This document shows, in pieces, positions 41,310-50,321 of a stretch of DNA of 50,321 nucleotides. Position 1 is the first letter of the stretch. Each line of letters opens with the position of its first letter. The notes under the pieces are model-generated. The model was not told the DNA's origin and searched no databases. It saw only the letters and a list, made by a program, of their open reading frames with translations. Position numbers and translations under genes: made by a program. Source of the stretch: Bacteroidales bacterium (GTDB taxonomy: Bacteria; Bacteroidota; Bacteroidia; Bacteroidales; WCHB1-69); the NCBI GenBank assembly GCA_017617445.1, contig JAFZWE010000011.1, forward strand, positions 1-50,321. The letters run 5' to 3'.

Positions 41310-41885
41310 TTACTCCTGAGATTTTATCTTGCGTACCATGGAAAGTCCGTCCACATACCCCACAATGAAAGTGGTAGGAGTGGATTTTCCATGAACGAAG
41401 TTCTCCAAAAACAACGGCAGTCCAAGAGCAAAATAAAAACAAGTAAAATGATCTCCTGCCCTCAGTTTGGAATTCAATGCTAACTCAACCCGAAAGTGAG
41501 AGTCTCCAAGATAGAGAAACTGGCAAATGCGATTGGGCGGCCACGCTATCTCTATTCTTTCGCCCGGCACCAATTCGCTGACATAAATCACCTGTTGCAT
41601 GTAAGTAGCAGAAGAGAGCTTGTCGCCTTCAGAATCTTTGAGAAAAGACTCCCAATCTTTGTAGCCGACCAATTGTGCCAGCAGAGACATAGTGGAATAA
41701 CGGGGAACATGTTCGCTCCTGTCATAACCCCAAATTCTCTTCAGGGTGGAAACCCCAATGACTGTTCTGCACCGGGTGGTTATTACCTGGGCCAAATATT
41801 GGAAATCAGATGGTGTTTTCATTTTCCGATGGACGGTTTTTTCCACCATCTCCAAAAGCCTTTTGACGTTATTATTATTTATCAT
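41310..41885 (-). CDS. Bacteroidales-type hypothetical protein with HTH-like N-terminus
   Basis: 191 residues from the ATG at 41883-41885; the longer frame overlaps the kinase gene. Residues about 40-85 (GVSTLKRIWGYDRSEHVPRY then STMSLLAQLVGYKDWESFL) look like a helix-turn-helix with a conserved LKRIWGY block found in many Bacteroidales hypotheticals. The C-terminal half (GERIEIAWPPNRICQFLYLG, ELALNSKLRAGDHFTC) is beta-rich, perhaps SH3- or OB-like. No membrane segment. It starts 26 bases after the kinase stop, so the pair is co-transcribed; it may be the kinase's substrate or regulator. Confidence 0.65.
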   Translation of the reverse strand: MINNNNVKRLLEMVEKTVHRKMKTPSDFQYLAQVITTRCRTVIGVSTLKRIWGYDRSEHVPRYSTMSLLAQLVGYKDWESFLKDSEGDKLSSATYMQQVIYVSELVPGERIEIAWPPNRICQFLYLGDSHFRVELALNSKLRAGDHFTCFYFALGLPLFLENFVHGKSTPTTFIVGYVDGLSMVRKIKSQE

Positions 41886-41911
41886 TTCTACAAGTTCATC
41901 AATAACAACGG

Positions 41912-42760
41912 CTATACAATCCAACAATGCAAAAGCCAGTGCAATAGCAGAGACACCAGCACAATGATTCCACCGAGGACAAACATCATCATGAGCCCAT
42001 GCGAAAGAAGCAAATAGAAGATGATGGCCAAAGAACAGCTCAATCTCTTGGAGGGATTTTTTCTCAAACATCTTCTGGTAATGATTGGATAGCGACGCGT
42101 GGCTGTCTGTACAATCTTCCCAAAGGAGTAGATGTCCGCACGGTGGTCTGCAGGTTCAACGCTGTCGCACAATTCAGGTGCCATGAATGGGTTTGTCCCA
42201 ATGGTTTTCTTATAAAAAACAAAATTTTCCGCATCCGCCAGCCCCATATCAATGATTTTGACCACAAACCCATATCGGGAGACGATAATATTATCAGGCT
42301 TCAAATCCCTGTGAATCATACAATTCATGTGTATATACCTCATCCCCTGCAACACATGTATCAAGACCCGCAGCACCTCATACCATTTGTGCCTCTTCTT
42401 CAGGTATTCACCCAAAGTGACACCGTCGATATATTCCATCACAATACATGGGCCAATGACTGGATCCTTGCGCTTCCACAGGGTTTTTACCACATAAGGA
42501 TGATTGAGCCGCTTACCCATTTCAAACTCTTTATAAAGCATCATCTGGTAGTTGGGATTTTCCCTTAACTCTGGTTTCAACCCCTTCAAAATGTACCATT
42601 GTCCACGATATTGGGCTTTGTAAACACTATTAATTATGCCACTTGAAGGAATCTCCGTATAGTTGACAAAACCCTCTGTCCGGGCAAAAAAAAGATCCTC
42701 TATGGTTCCTGACGTGACACTCGGGACGTCAGAAGGCGGTTGACTAGTGTTTTCTAACAT
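41912..42760 (-). CDS. Compact Ser/Thr kinase with C-terminal membrane hairpin
   Basis: 282 residues from the ATG at 42758-42760 (an upstream GTG at 42799 is possible). Kinase motifs: Lys59 in WYILKGLKPE, MEYIDGVTLGEYL, IHRDLKPDN (Asp152, Asn157), DMG in place of DFG (171-173), MAPE, and DHRADIYSFG. The Gly-rich loop is degenerate (PSSGIINSVYKA) and the C-lobe is short, about 20 residues after helix F. The chain ends in about 38 hydrophobic residues (LAIIFYLLLSHGLMMMFVLG and following), enough for two helices, so the kinase is cytoplasmic and tail-anchored. Co-transcribed with the hypothetical gene behind it. Confidence 0.82.
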   Translation of the reverse strand: MLENTSQPPSDVPSVTSGTIEDLFFARTEGFVNYTEIPSSGIINSVYKAQYRGQWYILKGLKPELRENPNYQMMLYKEFEMGKRLNHPYVVKTLWKRKDPVIGPCIVMEYIDGVTLGEYLKKRHKWYEVLRVLIHVLQGMRYIHMNCMIHRDLKPDNIIVSRYGFVVKIIDMGLADAENFVFYKKTIGTNPFMAPELCDSVEPADHRADIYSFGKIVQTATRRYPIITRRCLRKNPSKRLSCSLAIIFYLLLSHGLMMMFVLGGIIVLVSLLLHWLLHCWIV

Positions 42761-43182
42761 GATGCCGTGTTTGGTTTTATAAAAGCCGTTCTTTACCACC
42801 TCCCCCAGAAAAAAACTTCAAACAGAAAGTGTGCACATGGTATCTTCTGTTGAAGTGGAAGAACGGACTCTGCAATAATAATTCTTTTTTTGTAAAAAAA
42901 AATTCCTCCAATAAATTTTCTAACTATATATATTAATTAATCATTGTAATGATTGTTTTCTGACTTTAACTTTTAACATTTTGGGATTTTCATTTTGGGA
43001 ATAATTTTCTCCTTTGTTCCGCGAAAAAAATTTTCTTGCATGTGTTTATTTTGGAAAAAACTAACGCCAAATGCACTTCCATATTATTGTTTAGTAGTGA
43101 ATTTGAATCGATTTGAATTTTTTTTTTTTTGTTTCCCGTGATATGTTTGCAAATTGTTTATAAAAATCATAGCCTATTAATT
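42761..43182. other. AT-rich divergent intergenic region
   Basis: 422 bases between the mini kinase and the second giant gene. Very AT-rich, with a T7/A9 near-palindrome around 42884-42903, a run of 13 T (43118-43130), and a -7 box at 43142. I see no ORF or RNA gene. It must hold promoters for both divergent genes. Confidence 0.6.
43142..43149 (+). promoter_or_regulatory. Putative -7 box for the second giant gene
   Basis: TATGTTTG followed by C matches TAnnTTTG, 33 bases before the ATG. Candidate -33 TTTG elements at 43112-43115 (26 bases away) and 43128-43131 (10 bases away) flank a T13 run, so neither is at the ideal spacing. Confidence 0.35.
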
Positions 43183-46100
43183 ATGTTGTATTTGCAAAAA
43201 ATTTCCCAATCTTTTTTCTGCAAAAAAAAGCAGATTGTGACAAAAATTGCCATTTTTTTTCTCTTGGGAGGCCTCTGCTGGCATGTGCACGGCCAAAATA
43301 ACTGTCCTCTCCTCATCCAAGTAACGACATCCGATGGGGACTGCTACAACAACTGCCAGATTCAAGTGAATCTGATAAACCCTGACAGTTCCCTGATGGA
43401 CACCAATACAACAGATCTTTCAGACTTTAAATTTTACTGCATCAATCTTGCCAGTACGGACACTAATTTTTCCTATCAGAACCAGTTTTATGTGGAGGAA
43501 GGAATCTATAAGGTGGGAGTACAGGCGGTGTGTTACTACTCTGATGACATTGAAAACCGCTATATTCTGCTGGATACCTCAACAGTAGTGACCACGCACT
43601 CCACATACATCACCCCCAGCCTGAGTTCACTGAGCAACATCGTAACTGACAGCGTGAGCTGCGGCATTGTCCCCACCCTTCCCTGCACTCCTACCGGGAG
43701 GGCTCAGCTACATATCATAAACGGAGCCTTCCCTTATTACGTGGCGATATACAACCAGGACACAATACCTATTGACACTCTTGTTTTCACCGGACCCATG
43801 TATTCAGGAAATCAAATGGAACGGTACGACCATAGAGAATATTTCTCTATTGAGGGACTGGCAAAAGGCACCTATTTTTTCCATGTGTGGGACAATTGCG
43901 CCTACCACATGCCTACGACAAAAGCCATCATTGACACGACCCCCGCACCCAAGGTCAGAGCCATGTGCATGTATCATGGAACTGAGAATATGGTGAACGG
44001 CGATTCCAATGTGTTCAAATATTATGTGGAGTTGAATGATTTCAACCATTATTTTGACAACCGGCTTTCTGAAATCATCGAGTTTCGTTTGGTTTATCCT
44101 CCTTTTGACGGGGTTTCGGACACTACAGAATGGATGCACCTGCCCGACCAACCCGACCAAGTCAACAACGGATACTACAAATACAATCTATACGACACGC
44201 TGCACCGCCTGTCCAGATATTGCGATATTTTTGATATGCCCATTCAAATGGAGGCACGAAGCCTGTTATGCCCTGAAAACTACACCAATTCATACACTCC
44301 ATCATCTACTGCTGCCAGTAAATTTCTCCAAAAAAGTCAAAAATATTACAGAACCTCAACCACATATATTCCTGCGTCATACGACACGTGTGGCTCCATA
44401 GCATCCCAAACAATAACCCGGCAAAAAATCGGCTACACCTTAAACTTCGGTAATTATTCAATTATTCCCTGGGGAATCTCCTCCTGTGATGAACACGAAC
44501 GTTATTACAACAGGTATTACACCTATCCACTATATTGGACAATCTTGGACAATAACACCCAGCAAGTGATCAAAATTGACACCATAATGAGCTGGGGAAA
44601 CCAGGACGTCACTACGACAATCGCACCTGAAGATATTGAAAATTTTTACGGCATAGACCTGAGCGACACCTCAATCACGCCGAATATACGTCACATTTTG
44701 CAAGACAACAAAGGATGCGTGCAGCTGGATACTGTTCAACCCTTTTTCTTTTATGAAAACACCTCATCTTCTGGAGGAAATCAACAAACCTATAGCTTTC
44801 GTGCTTATAAGACCTATAGCTCTGATGGGGACAATTATTGTTATGAAAAAGTGAGAACATTGGTATTTTCTACCCAGTCCTCTTCATCAAGTGCCCCGAT
44901 GCCTTATTCGGTGGCAGGAAACTGCATTTTTGAACTGATAGAAAGCCCTGAAAACAACAAATACAACTTCACGGCAACTTATAATCAAGAGACTCAACAA
45001 TGGACCATATTAAGGGATAGCGTAAGCAATCTTGCCGACATGACTTTTGGTACAACTTCTATTTCTTTCTCAATAAGTGACTATTTTCTTCCATCAGGAC
45101 GGTACGTCTTCCGTCTCACCACACCCTGCACCACATATCGAGCCTCATTGCTTGCCAGTTTCAACACAACCTTTCATGAGATTATTCATGAACAACCCGA
45201 GTATGAACTTGTTACAGAGTGTACAGAGATGGTTGTACGGCCCGTGGCGGGCAGTTACTACAGTTTGGAGCACAACCACTATACCAGTGGAGCCAATATA
45301 GGTCAGCCTTATACCGACACCGCTGATTTGGCCGCGAGTTTCACCATTGTCAGTGGTCCTATAGGAGGATACGAAAATTTCAGCATTGGATTAGGTGGAG
45401 AGCTCCGCATCACCCGACCGGGCACATACGTGATAGCCATGTCGCCTATTCGTTCAATGTGCGACAAGCCCATAGTGTATGACACTCTGTATTTTTCAGG
45501 AGGAACGGTGGAATTCAAATATTCCTATGCCTATGTCTGTGACTCCAACTCCACTATAGGCTTTGCCAGAGTAAAAGGGAAGAACGGCACAGAGCCCTAT
45601 ACTTACCGCTTGTTCAGCGGGCCTAATATGACAGGCACGTTGCTGGGCGTAAATGCAACAGGTGTGTTTGACAACCTCCCCATCAGAGATGGGCAGTTCA
45701 TTTCCTGTGAGATCATTGATTCCTGCCTGGCGAGCTTCCATATCAACTTCCAAGTCATGAATTTACAGAGTGCTAAAAAATGCTGGTTTGAAGGCGGGTT
45801 GGTGGCGAAGGAAATCTGCGAAGGCAACTTTGTACAAGTGTATTCACTGGGCACCGATGACGGGGTTTCCTATTTTTGGGAAGGTCCCAATGGATTCACG
45901 GCACATACCAGCACGGCACAAACCTTCATCCCGCGCGGGGCTGAAGGCGGATATTTCAAAGTCACCCTTATTAATACAGGATGCCTTCTCCCCATCTCCG
46001 ACAGCATTTTGCTCGATGTATTACATTCGCCCAGGGTGATCATTGCCGAGGATGCCCTCATTTGTCCCGGAGAAGAGGTACAGCTTTTCTACACAGCTTA

Positions 46101-49100
46101 TGGAGAAGGTACCGTAAACTACACCATCGGCCACAATGAATTGAATTCCGTGACCCATACCCAACACACAGGCTCCGACACTTATACCTACACCCCCTCA
46201 GCCCCCGCTACCTTTTGGGTGGAATCTGTCAGCGACGACCTCTGCACCTATTCTTTCCCATCTGATACGGTAACCATTGCTTTCCGTGAGCGGAAGCAAA
46301 CCGTCTGCGACCTTGTCACCCGACCTGACGATATCTGTATCGGAGAGTCTGCAGCTGTCCACGCGCACTCTTTAAAAGATCCGCCGTATGTCATCAAATG
46401 GTACAAAGATGAAGAGATGGGCACTGCCTTACAAGCCGACACCATCACAGGATTCTCAGATGTCAGCACTTTCAATTTCCCCCAATTGCTAAAAGACACA
46501 CTTGTCTATGTCACTATCTCCGATTCCAACTACTGTGATGCCACTGTGCAGAATGTTTACAAAAGTATTGTCAACATGCAAAACGGAAGCTATTCCATCC
46601 CGTGCGGGGAATCCATTCTTTTCTATGATTCTGGAGGGAAAGACAACCCTTATGGCGATTCAGAACGTCTCACATACACTTTCCATTCTGAAAGTGGGTA
46701 TCCCATTACATTTAAATTAAATGAACTACGTTTAACCAGAACCGATCGTATCTATATTTATTCCGGACCCTATGCCCAGCCTGACTCCTTGCTGGGAAGC
46801 TTCGCCGCCATCTCTACTCCAACACCAATTTCCTCAAGAGGGGCCGATTTAACCATCAAATTCATCAGCACCTATGGAGGACAAGGTTGGGAGGCTGTGG
46901 TCAGTGTGCAAGAAAAGCCGATCGCAGTGCCCGTATCGGTAACCGATAGTGTAAAAGTGCAATTGTATTCTCTGGATCCCCTGCCCGTATCCTACGGGAA
47001 TGCTGTTAATTTAAGGGCTGAAGCGACAGGAGGAAGAGGGGATTTGTACAAATTTGTGTGGGAAGCCAGCACAGACAATATTCTATGGGAAACCGTATCT
47101 GTAGAAAGCAGCACCGGTGTTTCCGAGTACACTCCAACCAACTGCACCCAGGATTTCTACATTAGAGTTATTGTGACCGACACCTCTGAATATGCCTGCA
47201 AGGATTCCGACACCGCCTATATGTTCTTCAATGTTGCGAACATCAAGCTGCAGATGGAGGTAGATGTGACCGCCGGCAAGTGCAGTGCCCCTTCCATTGC
47301 ACAGATTTCCGTACACAACAGCGGCGGAGAAACAGCAGAAGATGTGGTCTGCCGTATTCACCTGCCTGACGATTTCCATCTTTCAGGCGATGCTTCAGAC
47401 GAAATACCGATGGGAAATGTCGCCCCCGGTGAGACCAAATCGATAGAAATGGCCTTTTTCTCCGCGCACTCTTACCCGGCCGGTGGCTCTTTTTGCGTCA
47501 AAGCGCAAATCTGGTCCTGTTTGCAAACCGATTCCACGCCAACCGTGCGCTACGGGGATTGGGACTGGGAAAGAATGCCCCTCCAAATGGACGAGGACAC
47601 TGCTTCATTCCAAATGCTTCCCGCATGGAGACCGGAAGACTATCAACTCTCTACTGTAAACGATACAGTGTGCTATGGCAACGACGCACAACTCTCAGCC
47701 GTTTCCGACCTGCCCTACCCACAATATTTCACTTGGTACAAAGACCCCGCGCTCTCAGAAATCATTCAACGCGACACGCTGACAAACGCCAGCGAGAAAA
47801 CACTTTATGACATCAAAAAACTGCGCACCGACCAAACTGTATATGTCACTGTGGAAAACAACGAAACCTGCCCCCCCACCCATTCAGCCCTACTGCTTGA
47901 CAAATCACACTTGCCCGTGACAGACACCCTGCTGATGTGCAACGGCACAACAGAAGTAAACATGAACAGCCGCATAAAATTCTACGATTCCGGCGGCCCT
48001 GACGGGAATTTCCAACGAAGAGAACGATTCATACACACTTTCCACACTGACGTGGGACAAATCATCCTGAATATCAGTTTGGAATATGCTGCATTCATAA
48101 AAATACATGTTTACGACGGACCCGACATCCAGTCCCCTTTAATCATTGAGTTTGATAGATCTTCAAATTTAATAATCTCCTCCTCCACCGGTTACCTTAC
48201 TGTCCTTTTTGACACACACAGCACAACAGTCAGCAGTACGGGCTGGGTAGGTGAAGTATTCAGCACGGAAACCTATAAAACCGAAGATGCGGAAGCCTAC
48301 GTCAGAGCCGTGGATCCCTCCGTTTCCATCACCGCCCAAAACGACACCGTATGTTATGGGGACACTGCCCATTTGGAGGCCTTCTCCACCATTGATTATC
48401 CGCAATACATAACCTGGCACGATCCTCATACCTTTGATGTCATACAAAATGACACGCTCTACAGCGGGAAATCTGTATTGGAGCTGCCCTATCTTGTGAA
48501 AGACGACTATTACATTGTCAACATCTCCAATGGTGAAACATGTCCAAAATCTTTCGCCAAAGACACACTGATCTCAGATGAAATAATGATGAGCACAGTC
48601 AATATGGGAGATACTGTGGAGATGAGTATTTCCGAACAGATAACCCTAATGCCTAGAAATCCTAATAACGCATTACAACCTGTTCAAACTTACACCCATA
48701 CATTCATCTCCAAGCAGGGAAATTTCTACATCTCCTTTGGCGGATCATACAGCTCTAATACTGTCGATACCCTGCGCATTTTTGACGGACCGGAGGGAGG
48801 CACCCTTTTGGCAGAATTTCACAGGGGAAACGCAACAACGAGCTCAATCTTTCCTTCTCTATTTTCCTCCAGCAACACAATTACAGTGCAATATGTCAAA
48901 TATCAGACTTACAATAACATGAGTTTATACCTTACCATTTCAGTGCTGCCCATGTCCGTAGCAGACACTGCCTACGCATTTATCAAGGAACCCATCGCCA
49001 ACTTCACACTGATCAGCACAGATGACACTGTCTGCCATGACCAAACCGCTCAACTCACGGCGACCTCCAGTTTAGAATATCCGCAATATTACGAATGGTG

Positions 49101-50321
49101 GGATTCATCTCTTGAACACATTCTCTATCAAGACACAGTCACGTCAGGACACTCTCTCTTCAGCCCGGAGCACCAGACCCACGACTCCTTATATTATGTA
49201 CATGTGCACAACCAATATTCTTGTCCTCTGCATCCGGAAAAAATCCACCAGTTGCCCAAAAGGCTGAAGCCCGACATTTTGCTCAACCCTTACTTTAATG
49301 ACACTATTTTTGTGGGGAAACGGGATTCTATTCCTTTTTATGATGCAGGTGGACCTTACAGCAACTCACCCGGTTTCTCAAATAAGTCTTACAATCAATT
49401 TTTTAAAGCAGAGGAGGGTTACCAGATTGTATTGCATTTTGACTATTTCCTTGATTTCAATTTTAGAGTTATGACAGGAACAACCACCTCAAGTATTCCA
49501 TATTCTAACACTCCACGTGACTTCGTCTCCACCAATGGAATCCTTTGTTTTTATGGACCAGCACATAACAAATACACTGGATGGAGCGGTTACATCACGA
49601 CAAACTACGTTGAGGATGAGGTACTTGCCGAATCCGAGGTCAAAGTGCGTGGCGAAGCAACACATGAATATCACAGCTTCACCCTGTGTCAAAATAGGGA
49701 TTTTCCTTTTGTATGGCGCGATACTACCTTCTTTAATAGCATGGATCCCCTACAAGAATTTACTTTCTACAGAACGAATTCTTTGGGTTGCGATTCCATT
49801 GTAACTGTCAACTTGGAGGTGACCTATCCCACCATATATGGTGAGCATGACACCATCTGCCAAAATGATCTGCCCTACACTTGGCGCGACACCACCTTCC
49901 AAATTGGAACCACAAGCGGACGGTATGACTTCTATGGGACGGGGAGCAATGGCTGTGACTCTATAGTATATCTCTTTTTGCATGTCCTTCCATCTTATCA
50001 CCTCGTTGAGTATGACACCATCTGCCAAAATGATCTGCCCTACACTTGGCGCGACACCACCTTCCAAATTGGATCCACAAGCGGACAGTATGACTTCTAC
50101 AGGACGGCGAGCAGTGGCTGTGACTCTTTAGTGGATCTCCATTTGCATGTCCTTCCATCTTATCACCTCGTTGAGACTGCCATCATCTGCCAAAATGATC
50201 TTCCCTACACTTGGCGCGACACCACCTTCCAAATTGGATCCACAAGCGGACAGTATGACTTCTACAGGACGGCGAGCAGTGGCTGTGACTCTTTAGTGGA
50301 TCTCCATTTGCATGTCCTTCC
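43183..50321 (+). CDS. Second giant exported surface protein (Ig-like, CUB-like and GCDS modules), partial at 3' end
   Basis: 2379 codons are open from ATG 43183 to the edge. The N-terminus has a signal peptide (KIAIFFLLGGLCWHVHG, then QNNCPLL). Residues about 30-1130 are beta-rich domains I cannot name. From about 1130 on, CUB-like domains (LFYDSGG ... IYIYSGP; KFYDSGGPDGN ... HVYDGPD; LRIFDGPEGG; PFYDAGG) alternate with Ig-like domains that begin NDTVCYGNDAQLSA, NDTVCYGDTAHLEA and DDTVCHDQTAQLTA, each followed by YPQYxxW. From about residue 2166, GCDS modules (DTICQNDLPYTWRDTTFQIG, GCDSLVDLHLHVLPSYHLVE) run to the edge in 55-residue repeats. A C-terminal T9SS domain is expected beyond the window. 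Probable adhesin or matrix protein. Confidence 0.85.
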   Translation, partial: MLYLQKISQSFFCKKKQIVTKIAIFFLLGGLCWHVHGQNNCPLLIQVTTSDGDCYNNCQIQVNLINPDSSLMDTNTTDLSDFKFYCINLASTDTNFSYQNQFYVEEGIYKVGVQAVCYYSDDIENRYILLDTSTVVTTHSTYITPSLSSLSNIVTDSVSCGIVPTLPCTPTGRAQLHIINGAFPYYVAIYNQDTIPIDTLVFTGPMYSGNQMERYDHREYFSIEGLAKGTYFFHVWDNCAYHMPTTKAIIDTTPAPKVRAMCMYHGTENMVNGDSNVFKYYVELNDFNHYFDNRLSEIIEFRLVYPPFDGVSDTTEWMHLPDQPDQVNNGYYKYNLYDTLHRLSRYCDIFDMPIQMEARSLLCPENYTNSYTPSSTAASKFLQKSQKYYRTSTTYIPASYDTCGSIASQTITRQKIGYTLNFGNYSIIPWGISSCDEHERYYNRYYTYPLYWTILDNNTQQVIKIDTIMSWGNQDVTTTIAPEDIENFYGIDLSDTSITPNIRHILQDNKGCVQLDTVQPFFFYENTSSSGGNQQTYSFRAYKTYSSDGDNYCYEKVRTLVFSTQSSSSSAPMPYSVAGNCIFELIESPENNKYNFTATYNQETQQWTILRDSVSNLADMTFGTTSISFSISDYFLPSGRYVFRLTTPCTTYRASLLASFNTTFHEIIHEQPEYELVTECTEMVVRPVAGSYYSLEHNHYTSGANIGQPYTDTADLAASFTIVSGPIGGYENFSIGLGGELRITRPGTYVIAMSPIRSMCDKPIVYDTLYFSGGTVEFKYSYAYVCDSNSTIGFARVKGKNGTEPYTYRLFSGPNMTGTLLGVNATGVFDNLPIRDGQFISCEIIDSCLASFHINFQVMNLQSAKKCWFEGGLVAKEICEGNFVQVYSLGTDDGVSYFWEGPNGFTAHTSTAQTFIPRGAEGGYFKVTLINTGCLLPISDSILLDVLHSPRVIIAEDALICPGEEVQLFYTAYGEGTVNYTIGHNELNSVTHTQHTGSDTYTYTPSAPATFWVESVSDDLCTYSFPSDTVTIAFRERKQTVCDLVTRPDDICIGESAAVHAHSLKDPPYVIKWYKDEEMGTALQADTITGFSDVSTFNFPQLLKDTLVYVTISDSNYCDATVQNVYKSIVNMQNGSYSIPCGESILFYDSGGKDNPYGDSERLTYTFHSESGYPITFKLNELRLTRTDRIYIYSGPYAQPDSLLGSFAAISTPTPISSRGADLTIKFISTYGGQGWEAVVSVQEKPIAVPVSVTDSVKVQLYSLDPLPVSYGNAVNLRAEATGGRGDLYKFVWEASTDNILWETVSVESSTGVSEYTPTNCTQDFYIRVIVTDTSEYACKDSDTAYMFFNVANIKLQMEVDVTAGKCSAPSIAQISVHNSGGETAEDVVCRIHLPDDFHLSGDASDEIPMGNVAPGETKSIEMAFFSAHSYPAGGSFCVKAQIWSCLQTDSTPTVRYGDWDWERMPLQMDEDTASFQMLPAWRPEDYQLSTVNDTVCYGNDAQLSAVSDLPYPQYFTWYKDPALSEIIQRDTLTNASEKTLYDIKKLRTDQTVYVTVENNETCPPTHSALLLDKSHLPVTDTLLMCNGTTEVNMNSRIKFYDSGGPDGNFQRRERFIHTFHTDVGQIILNISLEYAAFIKIHVYDGPDIQSPLIIEFDRSSNLIISSSTGYLTVLFDTHSTTVSSTGWVGEVFSTETYKTEDAEAYVRAVDPSVSITAQNDTVCYGDTAHLEAFSTIDYPQYITWHDPHTFDVIQNDTLYSGKSVLELPYLVKDDYYIVNISNGETCPKSFAKDTLISDEIMMSTVNMGDTVEMSISEQITLMPRNPNNALQPVQTYTHTFISKQGNFYISFGGSYSSNTVDTLRIFDGPEGGTLLAEFHRGNATTSSIFPSLFSSSNTITVQYVKYQTYNNMSLYLTISVLPMSVADTAYAFIKEPIANFTLISTDDTVCHDQTAQLTATSSLEYPQYYEWWDSSLEHILYQDTVTSGHSLFSPEHQTHDSLYYVHVHNQYSCPLHPEKIHQLPKRLKPDILLNPYFNDTIFVGKRDSIPFYDAGGPYSNSPGFSNKSYNQFFKAEEGYQIVLHFDYFLDFNFRVMTGTTTSSIPYSNTPRDFVSTNGILCFYGPAHNKYTGWSGYITTNYVEDEVLAESEVKVRGEATHEYHSFTLCQNRDFPFVWRDTTFFNSMDPLQEFTFYRTNSLGCDSIVTVNLEVTYPTIYGEHDTICQNDLPYTWRDTTFQIGTTSGRYDFYGTGSNGCDSIVYLFLHVLPSYHLVEYDTICQNDLPYTWRDTTFQIGSTSGQYDFYRTASSGCDSLVDLHLHVLPSYHLVETAIICQNDLPYTWRDTTFQIGSTSGQYDFYRTASSGCDSLVDLHLHVL
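47640..49680 (+). repeat. Three tandem Ig-like + CUB-like dyads
   Basis: Units begin near 47650, 48339 and 49018, about 680 bases each. Each opens with a DTVC(Y/H) motif and YPQY-x2-W, then C-P near the end of the Ig part, then a CUB-like half with a (Y/F)DGP-type motif in the first two. The third CUB is more divergent. Confidence 0.65.
49855..50321 (+). repeat. Nearly identical 165-bp tandem repeat (55 residues) reaching the window edge
   Basis: ATCTGCCAAAATGATCT recurs at 49855, 50020 and 50185, exactly 165 bases apart. Units 2 and 3 differ by one base over the shared region (CTG to CTT) apart from the junction just before 50185; unit 1 is more diverged. The third unit is cut off by the window end, so the array length is unknown. 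Confidence 0.93.

Noticed and set aside
41886-42071. An N-terminal extension of the HTH-like hypothetical up to 42071
   Set aside because: It overlaps the end of the kinase gene, whose membrane tail is well supported; the ATG at 41885 lies 26 bases after the kinase stop.

Overview
The window is a piece of a Bacteroidota chromosome, most likely order Bacteroidales. The evidence is several proteins ending in type IX secretion (T9SS) sorting domains, GCDS-module and InlB-like repeat surface proteins, a class 1B PyrD-PyrK pair, a carboxy(nor)spermidine dehydrogenase, and recurrent TAnnTTTG (-7 type) boxes upstream of genes in place of the E. coli -10/-35. Genus cannot be fixed from the sequence. 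An acyl-CoA dehydrogenase with EtfB, a methionine gamma-lyase-like enzyme, peptidase T and a C69 dipeptidase suggest growth on peptides and amino acids. I see no rRNA, tRNA, CRISPR array, transposase or integrase.

Layout. 1-4.8 kb (minus): etfB (cut by the window edge), acyl-CoA dehydrogenase, carboxynorspermidine dehydrogenase-like enzyme, and a transmembrane Ser/Thr kinase whose periplasmic part resembles the N-terminal domain of DsbD. 4.9-9.7 kb (plus): pyrK-pyrD, an ECF sigma factor with a membrane protein that carries a T9SS type B-like domain, and a Cys/Met-metabolism PLP enzyme. 9.7-23.6 kb (minus): a short-chain dehydrogenase, a 3571-residue T9SS-exported repeat protein (10.7 kb), a T9SS-exported endonuclease I, and folP. 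23.6-29.8 kb (minus): C69 dipeptidase and tandem UspA in one operon, then two more T9SS cargo proteins, one with a frameshift. 30-32.4 kb (plus): pepT and dprA. 32.4-42.8 kb (minus): VOC protein, SDR, rfbA, an operon of an outer-membrane protein plus an HhH/beta-barrel protein plus a DUF721 protein, then elbB-tilS-small membrane protein, and a mini Ser/Thr kinase with a membrane tail followed by a Bacteroidales-type hypothetical. From 43.2 kb (plus): a second giant surface protein that runs off the right edge inside a nearly identical 165-bp tandem repeat.

Main themes. Cell-surface biology dominates: about 24 kb of the 50 kb encodes exported or sorted proteins. Two giant genes share the GCDS module; the first grew by duplicating a five-module cassette of about 400 residues, the second by recent 55-residue tandem duplications. 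Signalling across the inner membrane is the other theme: two Ser/Thr kinases of unusual build and an ECF sigma/membrane-protein pair. The best candidates for something undescribed are the DsbD-like receptor kinase, the sigma-linked membrane protein with a T9SS sorting-like domain, and the HhH-containing outer-membrane barrel in an operon with a DUF721 protein. All functions are inferred from motifs read by eye; no database search was possible.
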